A DNA stretch of 64,000 nucleotides from Acanthococcus lagerstroemiae (Eukaryota; Arthropoda; Insecta; Hemiptera; Eriococcidae), in assembly GCA_031841125.1 (NCBI GenBank), contig CM063109.1:22229321-22293320 (forward strand), read 5' to 3'. Of this stretch, positions 20,701 through 33,130 are shown piece by piece. The notes below the pieces were generated by a model. It had not been told where the DNA came from and did not search any database. It was given only the letters and a program-made list of their open reading frames with translations. Both the position numbers and the translations under genes were made by a program. The stretch's first letter is position 1. The number at the start of each line of letters is the position of its first letter.

Positions 20701-22508
20701 TAAATAATTGGCAGATCACGTTTTGTTTTTGAAATGACTGATTATTTTTCTCGTATTAACAGTTCACGAATTCACAGGAGTGGAGCATAGAGCTAATGTC
20801 TTTTCGTCTTATAAACATTGTGAGGAGTGAGAACACATTAATGTGCGTTTCCTGAAGTGAGAACACAACTTTATTTGAATGGAAGTAAAATTCCTCGTTT
20901 ATTTGAATCGAAACAAAATTCCTGTCCCTCTGAATTGTTATCAGTAGTTGCCAGTTCATATTCGTTGAAACTCCTGACTTTTTAAATTCCTTGGATTTAT
21001 GTCCTTTGAATTTATTTTTTGTCTTGTAAAGGTAGAGTGTTTGATTTCTGCTTGCCACTTGGAATGAATTAAACGGAAAATGGAAATGTATTCTAGTTTT
21101 CTTGTATGTTCTGTGTTGATCAAAGTCTGCCGGGTGATTGCAGTTTGCAGCTTCACAGTTCGAAGCCTTGAACTTCCATGATGTGCGTGTAGCGTCCTGA
21201 GCTTTTATGTTCCCGGGTCCGGGGGAAAAACGAAAAGAAGACTTCAGATTCAGAGCCTTAGAGCATCATTCGCTTATCAGAAAATACCTATTCTACACTA
21301 GGGCTTCTACAATTTGCATAGTCCCAATGGCAAACACCCTGTTACTACCTCGCGATCCGCGAGGTCGCTTGTTATATAGATTATTTCCATCTTTTCTTGT
21401 AGGTAATTCCCTTTTTCTTTTGTGTTTTGTTCATAATTACGAGTATTTTGAATTTCTCTTTCAGGCCAGTGTTGTCACGTTGGTTGTCATTCGAATATTT
21501 GCCAAACAGGGATTTGTCATATTATTCAAGTGTCTGTGATCTCTCATGTTCTTTAATTCTGGTTTTGAGTTTTCTGTCTGTTTTTCTTATGTAAATTACG
21601 TTACAGTGTTAGCATAGTCTCTAGACATCATTACAATCTTTTCTGTGTTTTGTCTTTCAGTATTCATTTGATCTTTGGTCACTTGTTTCTTGTATTAAGC
21701 TTTATGTTGTATCGTTCAAGGGTCTGCATATTTTGTCAGCGTCTTTGCGTACAAGTATTACTTCTGAGCATTTATCTTTTCCTTTTGGCTGTTTCCAGTG
21801 TGTTATTGATATGGATATGTCTAATGGCTCGTCACACAAAACAGAAAAACCCACAGGTGATTGTAGTTGCGCATTCCTTTTTACGCGATCATTCATTCAG
21901 TCACGTTTTGATTGGCCGACACGGAAAGTGCCGAGCGATGCCGAGAATGGACGACTAGAAAAGGCATTAGAATGTGGGTATGCATGTCAATACAGTCACC
22001 TGAATGATGTATTCATGTAACGATGCTATTCTCCGCGCAATGGTCAGACTCTTTCTTTTTTGTTTATTATGTTGTCTACTTTTTGTTGTCTGTAGTTGTT
22101 GTTGATTGCTGTTTGTTTTATGGTGTTTGTCGCTTTTTTGTCTTGTCCTACTTTTGGGGTCGTGTAGCAGTACTTTTATACTGCTGACATTTTGTGTCTG
22201 TGGTGATATGTGTAGTTTGGTGTATTATTGAATCTGTGTGTGGGTTTCCTATCTACCTATATGTTTAAGTGAATTTCTTTTTTTGATTTATTTTGTCAGG
22301 TCTAATATTGTAAATAAGAGTGATCCCATTGCTAGTCCTTTCGTTTGTTCATTGTATATTTTGTTAAACTGGCAGTTAGTTCCAGTTAATAATTTCTTTC
22401 GTTTTGTTGGCGTACTTGGTCTTTCTGATTTGCCTATGTTATCACTCTTGTCTGGGGCGTTTTAACAACAAAAGTGAATCCGATTGTAGAAAGATATTTG
22501 CTACATAC
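17759..22508 (-). other. cwo: cwo intron with repeats
   Basis: 4.75-kb intron. Holds the DNA transposon at 18093-18845, poly-C and poly-G runs (17930-17972), and a short dispersed repeat at 19230-19330 whose inverted relative is at 29210-29300. It also has low-complexity GTTTTGT-rich stretches (22040-22300). No other exon was supported. Confidence 0.6.
18093..18845 (+). mobile_element. non-autonomous DNA transposon with ~30-bp TIRs, copy 2
   Basis: TIRs GTGAGGGCGCATACGAAAAG at the start and the inverted GTGAGGGCGCATAACGAAAA at the end. Full-length relative of 14815-15542, same orientation, within a cwo intron. Interior carries the GAAGAATTCCATCGG/GAATTTCATCGA motif (18335-18400). Target-site duplication not evident. 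Confidence 0.75.
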
Positions 22509-22765
22509 GTGTCTGACAACGTTGGGTCGCACCGTTGGAATGTAAATGGTGCTAAGGCGCGGGCTAACGAGCATTTCTCTCAGCTGACTGTCGTTCATAC
22601 TTCCGTTTTCGTGACAACTGTCATCGCTGTGCACTGCAGCCATCACCGAGTTCGGTGCGTTCCGGTCGCTCATTTCACTAATGCTGCTCGAATGGTAATC
22701 GTTCATTTTAGGCTCCAGATCAGTAGGCGAGAGGTGTTCGAGAGCGTTCGAAACTAATTTATCTC
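22509..22765 (-). CDS. cwo: clockwork orange, linker exon after the Orange domain
   Basis: Acceptor TTTGTCGACAG ends at 22766. The exon enters with 2 nt, completing the Gly codon left open by the Orange exon (which ends with 1 nt). 85 codons follow to a GTATGT donor (22503-22508). The sequence is Ser/Asn/Asp-rich and hydrophilic: EHLSPTDLEPKMNDYHSSS, SEMSDRNAPNSVMAAVHSDD. This suits the disordered linker of CWO proteins. An alternative donor GTGCGA, with exon end at 22533, keeps the same phase. Local CpG and GC content are higher than in the flanking intron. Identification depends on phase fit and position, not on a conserved domain. Confidence 0.65.
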
Positions 22766-23669
22766 CTGTCGACAAACGAACATATTTCGTCGTTAGCAGG
22801 ATTCGATAGAAAACACATATATTCAACAATGCCAGCGGCGTGATTCAAGAAACATTTGAATACCCTGAGTTTGCGGCGAGGGCTTTAAGGATCCTTTAGG
22901 ACATCGCGGATGTATTCTATCAACTTCGTTCGGGCAAGAACGTGCCAAAGCAAAAGTGTCGACACGATCATATCCGTCACTTTTCCGTCAAGACTTTCTG
23001 ATCAATTTTGATACGATAGTCGGTTCTACAAATTTTTATTTGTATACGAGCTAACCCTATACGGATGTTCAAAGTCTCAACTGTGGCTGGTGTTTTTATC
23101 ATAAAACTCTAAAGCAGCATAGCCGCTTAGCAGCATGAAACATGAAATTAGTGAGCCAGGAGAAGCAGAAAAAAATTTACTGTTGATGAACTGTGATTTT
23201 ATCAATCTTGGACTTCCTTAGAGGTCATGGTGTCCACTTCTGGTCACCATTATTAGCTATACTTTCTTACTCTCTAATGAAGTTCTTATGACCTTGTCTT
23301 CAGAAAAAAATGCTTACCTAATGACAATAATATGGAAACGTGAAGATACCAGAACGTACCCACCCAGCAATGCAGCAACTGCTATATGGTGATAAAACCT
23401 TCAACCACTTTGATTGATTTGTTGGATAAAGGGAGAGGGCATGTATCGTGATGGTTGAAAAAAGCGATGGAGATCAGACGCTCTATGAAACCAATAAAGT
23501 AATTCCTCTAAGATGTTCAACTTTTGAGATAGGAACAGATCACGAAGGTATGCCTTTCTTCTAACGACTTGTAGGTCCGCATTCTACCAGAAGAAACGAA
23601 GTAAGCCCTCGCCATATTTGAAAACCATACATTACTAACCCCGAACTCATCATTGATCAGCACTCTTAC
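22766..23669 (-). other. cwo: cwo intron
   Basis: 0.9-kb intron between Orange and linker exons, bounded by GTAAGA (minus strand, 23664-23669) and TTTGTCGACAG. No other feature seen. Confidence 0.65.
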
Positions 23670-23906
23670 CTTTGGTCAGTTTTTCGTAATATTTCTGCAA
23701 ATGACTGATCATTTTTACGCAAAGCGGGTCAGTCGAGAAGAATCCTTGCCGTTCGACGAGAAAACGCATCGTCTCGGCCACGCATTCCTGGTAACCCAAT
23801 TTGTAGTGCTCCTGTGGTGATAACTCCGGCTCCACGCTCACCTTAGCGCCATTCACGAACTGCTTATCGTTGATGATACCACCGGGGCGGACACCATCGC
23901 CTGGTT
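23670..23906 (-). CDS. cwo: clockwork orange, Orange-domain exon
   Basis: Acceptor TTGTGTTGCAG precedes 23906; donor GTAAGA follows 23670. 237 nt: 2 nt entry, 78 codons, 1 nt exit. The codons include EHYKLGYQECVAETMRFLVE (about 23746-23805), then a loop with DPLCVKMISHLQKYYEKL. This is the Hairy/Orange domain pattern: an amphipathic helix with YxxGYxxCxxE, then a second helix with LxxHL. In bHLH-O repressors this domain follows the bHLH and governs partner choice. The N-terminal part (PGDGVRPGGIINDKQFVNG) is the bHLH-Orange spacer. The phase joins the bHLH exon exactly. Confidence 0.93.
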
Positions 23907-24795
23907 CTGCAACACAACAGAATTTATTTTAAATCGCCGGATGAAGTGTGGCGAGAGGACCAAAAATAATGCGAAAACACAGAGGTTGGTAACACGAGAA
24001 ACAAAATTCAAAACACCGATAAGGCGTGCCTAGGTCCGCAGTGGGTTTATGCAGCGGTCGTCGTTCAATATTATTGGACTTATCGGAAGTACACACGAAT
24101 ACGAATGTAATGAATTGCCACATCGGAATGGAGGTAGCCAAAGTTCATTAACGTCAGGAGTCACGTTGAATGGAACATTATGCAAAAGAGAGAAATATAT
24201 ACATGGCAAACAAATAACTGAACATTTATACATTCCACGGATAATCTGTGTGTTTCACAATACTATCTAAAAATACATGTTTTTCCGGTTCAGTTCAGCT
24301 GTTCATTGATTGGCGAAGAGCAACGCTTGACTTCTTTTGCATCTTGAAAAAAAGCGCTTATATAGTCAGCATTTTGACACCACGGATGGGGGGAGCTACA
24401 ACGGGAACAAATATTAACCTTGCGGCACCATATACATGACTGTCATTTTGTGTATTTTTACAAAAGGCAACTTGAGCAGGGACGAACTGAAGAGTTTTTC
24501 CTGGGAGAGGGCAAACATTTAGAAAGTCCAAACTGACTCAAATCAAAATTCCAAAGTATCAAAAAAAAAAAACACATTTTGACTTGTTTGATTTTTCTAA
24601 CTTCTCAACTCAAAATGCCCAAGTATCAATGTAAAAAAGAAAACAATAATAACAACAACAACAACAAAACAACACTGTTTGTAGAATCTCCACAAACCAG
24701 AAATGGGACTCACTTCAGCATTTAAAATCGCAAGAAGCATGAAAGAAAGGATCGAGGATGTTTCTAAGCTTATACTAGCTAAATTCACCGGCAAG

Positions 24796-24920
24796 CAGTA
24801 GCGTAGTCAGGATTTTTGTAAGGGGAGTGTTGCTCTTCTAAATTTACTGTAGCAAAGAAAAATAAAAAGTAACGGAGCTAGGATGCTCATGGGGGATATG
24901 GTCCCCTTAGCTCCGCCATG
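24796..24920 (+). mobile_element. short hAT-type MITE
   Basis: Begins CAGTAGCGTAGTCAGG and ends with the inverted form of CATGGCGGAGCTAAGG. Flanks CCGGCAAG (24788-24795) and CCGACAAT (24921-24928) agree at 6 of 8. 125 bp, no coding. Confidence 0.5.
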
Positions 24921-25744
24921 CCGACAATCAAATACTCAGTAAAGGTACGGGTGGTTCTGCTCTGAACACAGCCACTGAACTACTTCGTAAATGGTGTAAA
25001 ACAGACTGGTCCCAGATATGTAAGATGAAAGTCCTCAGAAACCTACAATATATTTGAATCGGGTCAACAAATCAGTTATTTACACCCAAGAGAGTAGACC
25101 GCCTTGTTTACTTATTCTAAGTTCAACATCTTTGTAGCATTTTTATTTTAACAGCTTTGGTGTGTTTTTCAGCTTATTCTATTTACATATGTTTGCTTCC
25201 ACGGTTGGAATTCAACCGTTCAAACTTTATCAGGATCCTTGCGCCCCGACCAGTAGGTTTCCCTTCTCCACCCTCTCCCATTCGCTAAGCATCATCCAGC
25301 GTTGGACAAAAGCCTCCCCTTTGTCCCTCCATCTTTCTCTTTCCTGGGAGCTCCTTCTTCATTTTATACCCTGAACTTTATCTTTTTTGTCCCTTCAACG
25401 TGTTATGGATCTCGTCCTTCCCCTCCTGTAGTTTCTTGGGATCCATCCTTCCTCCTTGTTTTCCTATCTGTCGTTTCCTTCCCTCCAACTGTGACCTGCA
25501 TAGCTCAACTTGAGGCTCTTGATTACTTCTCCAACATCCCGTTATCTCATTTTTGCCTTAATTTCCGACATTTTTATTTTGTCTCTTATTTTGATGTTTA
25601 ACATGCATGCTACGAGACATGGCGGAGTTTCGTGTCGTTCGAAATCTGTCTGAATTGGTTTTGGTAAAAGTTCAAGTTTACGTCCCACATGTGATTGTTT
25701 GTTAAATGCAACTCCTCCAGACCTCCGCCTTAGTTGTTATTGGA

Positions 25745-26820
25745 GGGTCTAGGTCATTTCATCGAAGCACAATTCATCGACAGACAAATCACCGATAAGA
25801 ATTCACCTGCAGGCTACTTCACCGACTATCTTTTAACCGAAAGGACAGGTCACCGCTTGCATTTTTCACCGGTTGTATATTACACCGTCTGACTATTTAT
25901 ATTTCTCACTGTCTTCACTCGTATTTGTTGTGAGATTGTGTAAAGACCTATTTTTATTTATCACGGCATCAGTGTTTCATGTCACGGCAGTTTATACTTA
26001 CCTTTATTTCGTATGAGAAAAATTGAATATTTTATATAAAAGATGTTGAAATACATTCAATCTTCTCGTGGAAAACGTCAACTTGTGATTGAAAATTATA
26101 TATTCAATATTGAAAGTGAGAATGTAGTTGAAAGTTTAGTTCGCTGGAAATGCTCTTCCTATCAAAAAACTGGATGTCGAGCACGATGTACCACAATAAA
26201 AGAAAACATCACAGCCAAAAATGGAGAACACAATCATTTAAGTGATGTGGCGGCGGTGGAGGCAAAAGAGGTCATCCAGGCTATTCGCCATGCAGCCCTA
26301 ACAACTCGAGACACTCCCAGGTACCTACTATTATTCTTATACTTATCGCCTACTATTTCAGAGAGAGCCTTCCAAGTTCGATTTTGAAAAATTATTATAA
26401 AAAATTATGATGACTTTCAGTACCTTTTGAATAAAAATTTCTTCATCTTACTCTCAACAGATTTGTCATCGGAAGCAATGTTGGAAATTGTAGTCAGAGT
26501 GCGAAAGTCAAACTACCCAGAATCAATTCTATTGCTAGGACGATTAGACGTTACCGACAACGAGCGAATAAGGAGCCAGTTCTACCCCGAAGTCGACGCG
26601 AAATTGAAATACCAGAAGACTACAAAGTAACCGATAGTGGTGATGATTTTCTACTTTTTGATTCTGGCCCTACTGACAATCGCATTATAGTTTTCGGTAC
26701 TTCTAAAAATTTGGAGTTATTGGCTGAAAGTGAAATTTGGTATGCTGACGGTACCTTCAAACACGTTCCGCTACTATTTTATCAACTTTTTACGATTCAC
26801 GCACTTACAAGGGGTTGAAA
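25745..26820 (+). mobile_element. MULE (Mutator-like) transposon remnant with FLYWCH zinc finger and transposase start
   Basis: The left end (25745-25890) is made of repeated TTCAYCG/TCACCG-containing units, a type of subterminal repeat I associate with animal MULEs. The exon at 26043-26320 encodes a FLYWCH-type zinc finger: RGKRQLVIENYIFN, then WKCSSYQKTGCRARC and GEHNHLS. A donor CCCAG/GTACCT at about 26320 and an acceptor CTCTCAACAG ending at 26460 frame a small intron. The second exon, in the frame starting FVIGSNVG, contains the linker IARTIRRYRQRANKEPVLPR and then WYADGTFK (about 26739-26762), the start of the MULE transposase core with its first catalytic Asp. It breaks off after HALTRG at a stop near 26818. 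The core's remaining acidic residues and the right terminus are missing, so the copy is dead. Confidence 0.75.
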
Positions 26821-28413
26821 TATTTCAATTTTTTTCGTTTTAATGTCAGTCAATTTTATAAAAAATAAAGCACTACTGCAACCATTTGACTTGGCTTTTA
26901 AATAGATTCAAAAAAGCTACTCCATGCATTAATTCTATTTGAGACTTCTTCTTTCTTACTGAGCCGAAATCTCGTTGACTTTCAGGATTCATAGTGTTCG
27001 ACGCGAACTTTTCCGAACATGCAGATATGTTTTATTAATTGCTTTTCGAACCGGCTGCTGCATGCCAAAACTCTCCTACCCTTCATTCACTGATCTTTTA
27101 TTCTCTGCGATATAGGCCGAATATCCGAATCATGATACCACCGTATTTAAAATTCCACTGTCTTTTCAATTCCTAAGCAGAAGTTTTATTACTCTCCCAG
27201 CACACAGTTGAGAGGTTACCTTCACCTCTTCCACCAATTTTTCATTTCGTAATGATCCCTTAACGAATGTTTATTCTTTTAAATTTCCGCAATTTTATTT
27301 CAAGAGTGGTGAATTTTACAAATCCAAATCTTCGCGAAATATGCAAAATAGCATAAAGCTGAAGGCATTTGCGTCTGTAAAATCTAATAAGATGTTTACG
27401 GGAAATTTTATATTCAATTCCTTTTCAGTGATTTTATTGAAAAGTGACTCCATTTACTTTGAAAGTTCAATAACTTAAAGGTTACGGAAATTTAATCCCA
27501 ATCCTTCTCAGTGGTTTATTGACAACTGGAACCATTAGTATTTTCAGTAGTAAGTGGAATGCGGATAAGTAAGTTTCCAATTTTCATGTTGGTACAGAAC
27601 ACCTTTTAAATTTCTCTGTAGTAGAAATGATTAGTGTAAAAGTGGTTACCAATTATGGTGTCACAAATTAAACCATAATAACAACAAACTGTAGCAGAGA
27701 TATATTGCTGGAATATCGTGCTACAAAACCCTCATCTATATGAGAATTAATCAACTTCGACATTGAGATTGAATTTTTGTTTTCCGGTAATCTGAAGAAT
27801 AAAGAACATCGATTAAATCGATAACTCGATGATCCTTATTGATAATCGATAAGAGGCAAGCTTATCGATTTAAATCGATTTTGGATCAATTTTTTGACAG
27901 CCCTATTACTTTTAAAAGGGAAAAAAACTCATTTTTTATATGGGTTAGTGTTACAAAGACTGTATGCGGCGGCGCGATCGCTCTCTCGAGATTCTAACTC
28001 GTCGAGCAAGTGTGACGCTTTTTGCGAGTTTTCAGCTTCAACCGCTTGTACATGTTTACAAATAGCCTTAATCAGGTCGAGATCCCTTATGAAAAATGTA
28101 GAGGAAGTTCAAGGAATCACATGACATTTTTTGGAATCCTCCCCCCCCCCCGCACATGGTTTTATAATCCTTCTAAGTTGCGGAACAAAGTCACCCGGAC
28201 TCGGGTAACTTTGCTCCAGGATTATTTTTTCTTATCAAAAATAAATGATAATGACCTCAATTTCTAATGTAACCCCAATAGATATATTCGTTGCTTCATT
28301 CTGTACATTAAGAAAAACAAGAAAAAAAAAACCAAAAAAAAAAACCAGAAGAATTGATCCCATTTAGAATTCCTACGACTTCATTTTATATTTATCGCAC
28401 TAATTTTTTCAGA

Positions 28414-28620
28414 GATGAAAAAACACGAAAATAAAGTTGTTGAAACGCAAAAATTCATTGTTGCCACACCACCGACGCAAAATTCCTTCTCAACCAATGA
28501 AAATGTCGACTAACACGCCAGGATCAGATGACGTAGTTGAATGTCTCGCAGAACTATCTGGATCCGAACTGCGTCGCTTTAGAGACCTTTTGCTTGAACT
28601 TGGCTCAAAGGTGCCCGGAA
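28414..28620 (+). CDS. possible small plus-strand exon, unidentified
   Basis: An acceptor-like TAATTTTTTCAG ends at 28412. A frame open across 28437-28688 has ATG at 28500 and encodes SDDVVECLAELSGSEL then RRFRDLLLELGSK, an amphipathic-helical segment, before a donor-like AAG/GTGCCC at about 28612. It is on the strand opposite cwo, inside its intron, so a transposon-derived frame is more likely than a host gene. No family recognised. Confidence 0.2.
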
Positions 28621-29682
28621 GGATTAGAGTAACCCCCTTTACGGTATATCTATATCATGGTGGATATGTAGTAACGCCACGTGACTGAGTCGTTCGGCTA
28701 CTAAGGATGCTCTCAAATACGTTTTTAATCGTCCTAAAGTGGGAAAGGAACGTTCACATGTGACGTTGGAAACGAGTACCGTTTAGTATAATTTTTAATC
28801 ATTTTAACATGGTCGGAAAAAGCGTCATGTTCGATATGAATTTAAGCACATCGAGTACTGCAAATATGTAAATGACTTGACCAGCGACGATTGGGAAGAA
28901 AGGACGGAAATAGAAAGCGATGAAAAGGCAGGTTTTAAAGGAAGAAGGGTCAGGCAGGACGTGGATGAGACGAGGGCTGAATGCGGGTAGAACAGATCCG
29001 AGATCGCTGAGAAATGAGAGGAATTGGCGAAGTCCAGCTATGTACTAAAATATACAGGCGGGGACGAAGGACACTTCGACTTCAACAGGCTAATCTTCAA
29101 TTTTTTTGGTTTAAAACGAATCCAATCCGTGCCTTCGTTTCTTTGCTTTTCTATATGTATAGTGACTTTCCATGTGCAGCAAGTACTACACAACTTATAT
29201 AACTGGTGCCGGCCCTGAGACAAACAAAATATACAACAAAATTCTGCAGACATTGGACAACCAACCAGAATACAACAACCAACAGGAAGAAAGGACATCA
29301 CGGACTAACATAAATGTACACATAGTCTAAGAACCTCAGTTGCCGGATAGTTGTAAAGCACTGATGAAGTAACAGTCGAAAATATTCTGCAACAAATCTG
29401 TACTACTTTAGTGAAATTAAGGCACTTCTTACCGAGATAACTCAATTTTACTAACACTTCAAGAAGAAAGATGGATTCCGATTTTACCGCCGGTAAGAGT
29501 GAACACGCACAGATTTGCTTAGTTGAAGAGAAAGCTCTGGTAAAATTTCGGGATCGTTACCTTATAAACTCCACTCCAGAGTTCCAGCACACTTGACAGA
29601 ATTCACTCATCACTCGTTCCTTCCCATCAAACTCTGAAGGGAGTCACTATACCAATTGATCGTAAAAAGTGTTCCAACTAAC

Positions 29683-29872
29683 CGACAGTGGTGCACGTCA
29701 AAGTCTGCAGATACTTCATATGCTTGATGGCCATCTCGATGATTTCTGTTTTCTCGATCCGACCGCGTCCCTTCTTCAGGTACTCGGCTGGAATCAGTTT
29801 AGATAGATCGGCCAAACAGTTATTCATGCGATCGCGGCGACGTTTCTCTATTATTCGATGCGACATCGGGTC
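29683..29872 (-). CDS. cwo: clockwork orange, bHLH exon
   Basis: Acceptor TCTCTGATAACAG before 29872 and donor GTTAGT after 29683. 190 nt: 63 codons plus 1 nt. It encodes the bHLH nearly complete: [20 protein letters not shown] (basic region and helix 1 start), loop [20 protein letters not shown] and helix 2 [10 protein letters not shown]. The basic region has the Glu and Arg residues for E-box contact; the loop [12 protein letters not shown] is diagnostic for CWO and vertebrate DEC-type proteins. CWO is a nuclear transcriptional repressor that binds CACGTG-type E-boxes, competes with CLK/CYC and sharpens circadian oscillation. The exon is in phase with both neighbours. This is the firmest identification in the window. 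Confidence 0.97.
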
Positions 29873-30900
29873 CTGTTATCAGAGAAAACACCAATATTAC
29901 TACCCCTTCATCGAACCACTTGTCTTTCTCAAGTAGCTGCAGACAAATTTCTTTGCCCGGGCCAAAAAGACCTAATTCGTTGCCGTCATCTTTATCCTTC
30001 ATCGCTAGAGGAGACATTCATCTTTCATAGTTACGCGTCTGGAAGACGACATCCTCGAGGACTCAAAACATGGTTTCAGCAGCAGAAAATAACAGAGTGC
30101 TCGTCCCCTGCCCTACAACCACAACTCAAGGGCGACCAACTCGCTGTATATGTATACAACTAGTACTACCAGATATTTCCAGCTAACTATACCCGAAACT
30201 CGCAGCACTGAGTAAATAACTTCCACTCGGTTGAATTCTCGTGAAGGAAGGAGCTTTTTAGACAGACATTTTTACCACGCTGCGACACTTCACCGTCGTC
30301 AAAATGTGTACTAGACGAGGACTTCCTCGACGCATCGAATTCGATTTAATCCCGACAAGAACATTTCTTAAAGCAAACACTCACCCTAAACAAACAATAT
30401 AAATATTTTGCTGCGCAATAAAAAGAAATACCCGCTCTACACGAAAAAGCGAAAGGCGTGTGTGCATCTCTTGCTCTGTAAAGTACAACGACTGTGCAGT
30501 GTGCACCTATACTACATAGTTTGGCAACCGATACGTTTTAGCTAAGTTATGATGCAAGCTGGATCGAACCCTTCGCCTGATACGTATCCCAAAAAAGGGG
30601 ACACCCTGGTCACAAGCACCAACAGTGTAAAGTTACTCCTGCAATAAATTTCGTGCACCTTTAGCGAACTTGAAGCACCACGTTTATCAAATACGGGCTT
30701 AAAGATCACGCCAACATAAATCAGCATTTCTTATCTATTAGGTTCGACTTTTTAAAAGCTCGCCAAGCTCGAGAAGCGAAAACGGAGTCTCATTTGTTAT
30801 TCTCGCGACGATTTATACGTTAATTATAAGATAGTCGTGTCTGCGATATTTGCGATAACCACGCTCAGGCTCAGAAATATTCAGCGTGATTGATTCAGGC

Positions 30901-30908
30901 TATAAATA
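30901..30908 (+). promoter_or_regulatory. TATA-box-like sequence
   Basis: TATAAATA in the context GGCTATAAATAGATAGG, with an initiator-like ACAGTTA about 27 nt downstream. Plus strand, opposite to cwo; no plus-strand ORF follows. Could mark a non-coding or transposon transcript, or be chance. Confidence 0.2.
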
Positions 30909-31324
30909 GATAGGTGTGTGCATTACAGTTAAGCAACGCATTGAACATATTCGGGCACGAAATAGAGGCAGTCTCATCTGAGTTTTCAATTAGCTTAACA
31001 CAGTGGTAAACTGACATGGCCGCCGAAGTTATATAGAGATTTTATTTTAAATTCCTGAATTATAGATACCCATACATTTGAAACCACACGCTCTGCTATG
31101 TCATTTGAATACTTTTCATAAAGTGATAAAAATCAACGATCGTTCGGCTAATGATACTTTTAAGTACTTAAAGTTGATTTTCAATTGATTTTCGTTTTCC
31201 ACTTCACTGTAGGTGATTTCATTATAGAAGAGACTAAACGAGCTACAAAGAGCGCAGGATAAGCTACGAAAAATTGAACGCTGGTATTTCGTGCCACAAA
31301 AATAAAAGATTGAGAGCAGCGATG

Positions 31325-31580
31325 GCAACTTCAGTACTGCCCAGAGGCTCGGGCAACGCACGAAAAAATTTCGAAAAATATCTCAAAAACCTAAGTTTAT
31401 TTGAATACTTGGATTTAAATTTGGGTTGGTCGAAATTTTTGAAATTAAATTCGCATTGTCCAAAAATTTCTGTTTTTTTTTTCTCGCGTAAATTGACCAG
31501 AATAATTCAGCACCCCCCCCCCCTCAGTTTAAAAAAGTCGGGCAACACACGAAGAAAATCTAAGTTGCCATCACTTATTG
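31325..31580 (+). repeat. dispersed repeat family, plus copy
   Basis: Matches 56310-56575 in reverse complement, including GCTCGGGCAACGCACGAAAA, the AAATTCGCATTGTCC-type segment, the poly-C run and GGGCAACACACGAAGAAAAT. Boundaries are not resolved; no TIRs or ORF. Confidence 0.6.
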
Positions 31581-31739
31581 AGAGTATGAATAACTAACAA
31601 CTGGACTACCATGTTTGAGATTTTCATTTTAAATTTTGAGCGAGCAGGTTCTACAGTTCGTTTATGAAATCTTCAACTAACAGCCACATCTTGACAAAGT
31701 CCGATATTCCGAACGAAGGTAAACAAACGGTTTCCTGTG

Positions 31740-32495
31740 CAGAGGCGAATCCAGACTTCGATTTAGAGGGGGGGTCATGGAGTTATTTTAGTAACCGGGG
31801 GGGGGGGTAAAATCTGAACAGTAAAAACATGTTTATTTTGGTTGACGTCAAATTGAATCTGGCGGTGAATATGGCGCAAAGCTAAACCAGTGAGTCTTTC
31901 TCCTCCATTGTTGATCTCAACCAAGTTTTGAGCCGCCGTAGGGTTGAGTAACTTCGCTCAGTGGTCGCTGTGAGAATTTTCAGTAGGATCGGGATACATG
32001 GATAAAGGCCCACATCACAAGCCTGAATGACCTCTCGTCAATGAATCCGGGATTTTCTCGCCATCTTAATCTATTCGTTTCCATTTGACCACCCACATAC
32101 GAAACTCAGCTGCGAATACAGAAGCAGGAGCACTCAGGAGACCTTCATATCATTGAGCCACTTTCAGGGCAAGAACATTTTCAAATTGAACAGCTCCATG
32201 ACATCTGGAGAGAGCCTGTCTTTCAAGTCGAAAGTGATGCTGTCCAACAGAGGAATGTATACAGCCCTTCGGAAGTACTCTTCAACGTTCTCGGCGTTGC
32301 ACATACACCACGTAGACTCAGTATCATAAAGGCGGTGTCAACTGTCTACTGTCACGGAGTTAGGGTTGCGTTTTTAATTTTTATCATTGTAACTTGAAAT
32401 TATGCTACCAAGTTTCTAAACTATTGGGGCCGTAATATAAAAAAGGTTCATAATTAGGGGGGGTCATCCCCTACCCCCCTCTGGATCCGCGCCTG
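31740..32495 (-). mobile_element. hAT element with degenerate transposase C-terminus
   Basis: Termini CAGAGGCGAATCCAGA and inverted CAGGCGCGGATCCAGA (13 of 16). Target-site duplication TTCCTGTG (31732-31739) versus TTCCTGGG (32496-32503), 7 of 8. On the minus strand, broken frames encode YFRRAVYIPLLDSITFDLKD and, further on, TTERSYSTLRRLKTWLRSTM with LRHIHRQI. This is the hAT dimerisation domain (hATC), whose ATAERSFSTLRRLKT-type core is diagnostic. Several stops interrupt the frames, and the catalytic N-terminal part is absent. Confidence 0.85.
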
Positions 32496-32929
32496 TTCCT
32501 GGGACCTAAGTACAGGAAAGAAACCAAACATCTCTGAACAGAACAAGAACCAACCATCACTGGCCTAACCTGGCAAACATTTTGAGGGGAGGAGTCAAAA
32601 GTGAGTTTTTTTGAGAAACTTGACGAAAATTTCATTTTTGAAGACGATCAGGATGCATCAATTTTCAAAGGCATCTTCTGAACACGTACGAGACAGTTGG
32701 GAGAAAACTACCCTTTTCTTTTCCGATTCCGCTCATGCCTACCTTAACTAGAGACGTTGTTAGGGCAAAAGGTCCCGTCATCAACCAGTCTGAGAGGTTC
32801 ATCATTTTAACATCAAAAAGGTCGCCCTAATTGTAATAGCCCCTTTTTCTCCTTCCAGAGGCATAGGATTTCGCTGGGCCCTTCATAACATTAGACAGTT
32901 TTGATGGAGGCTCCTTCTATGCACATAAG

Positions 32930-33130
32930 TCGTACAATACTCGTAGAGACCCTTTAAAAAAAGTCAGATGATGTCAAAAAAATATTGGATGATTTTACTA
33001 GGAGCTTCTTGACTGCAAAAACTAGTCGAATGGTATACTGGTTCAGAGACCTCTAAAAGTAAGTTCGCATGTTAGCAGAATATTTAAGAGGAAGAGAGGC
33101 TCTTCTGTACATAAGATCGCATGATTTTGG
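32930..33130 (+). repeat. diverged tandem-like repeats, block 1
   Basis: Units containing AGTCAGATGAT / TTGGATGATTTTACTAGGAGC / CTGCAAAAA resemble those at 34870-35260. Unit about 50-60 bp, heavily diverged. Confidence 0.35.

Larger units (their letters stand above)
23907..29682 (-). other. cwo: cwo intron containing transposons
   Basis: 5.8-kb intron between the bHLH and Orange exons. Contains the hAT MITE 24796-24920, MULE remnant 25745-26820 and the plus-strand candidate 28414-28620. Remaining sequence is AT-rich with no supported feature, including a palindromic ATCGATTTAAATCGAT-type stretch near 27810-27890 and a poly-C run at 28140-28152. Confidence 0.6.

Noticed and set aside
20956..22020. 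Multiple short ORFs in both strands of the cwo intron
   Set aside because: Short, overlapping, without splice sites or domain motifs; typical chance ORFs.
29820..30017. Minus-strand ORF overlapping the bHLH exon acceptor
   Set aside because: Different frame from the bHLH and crosses a good acceptor; the Met-rich start has no conserved features.
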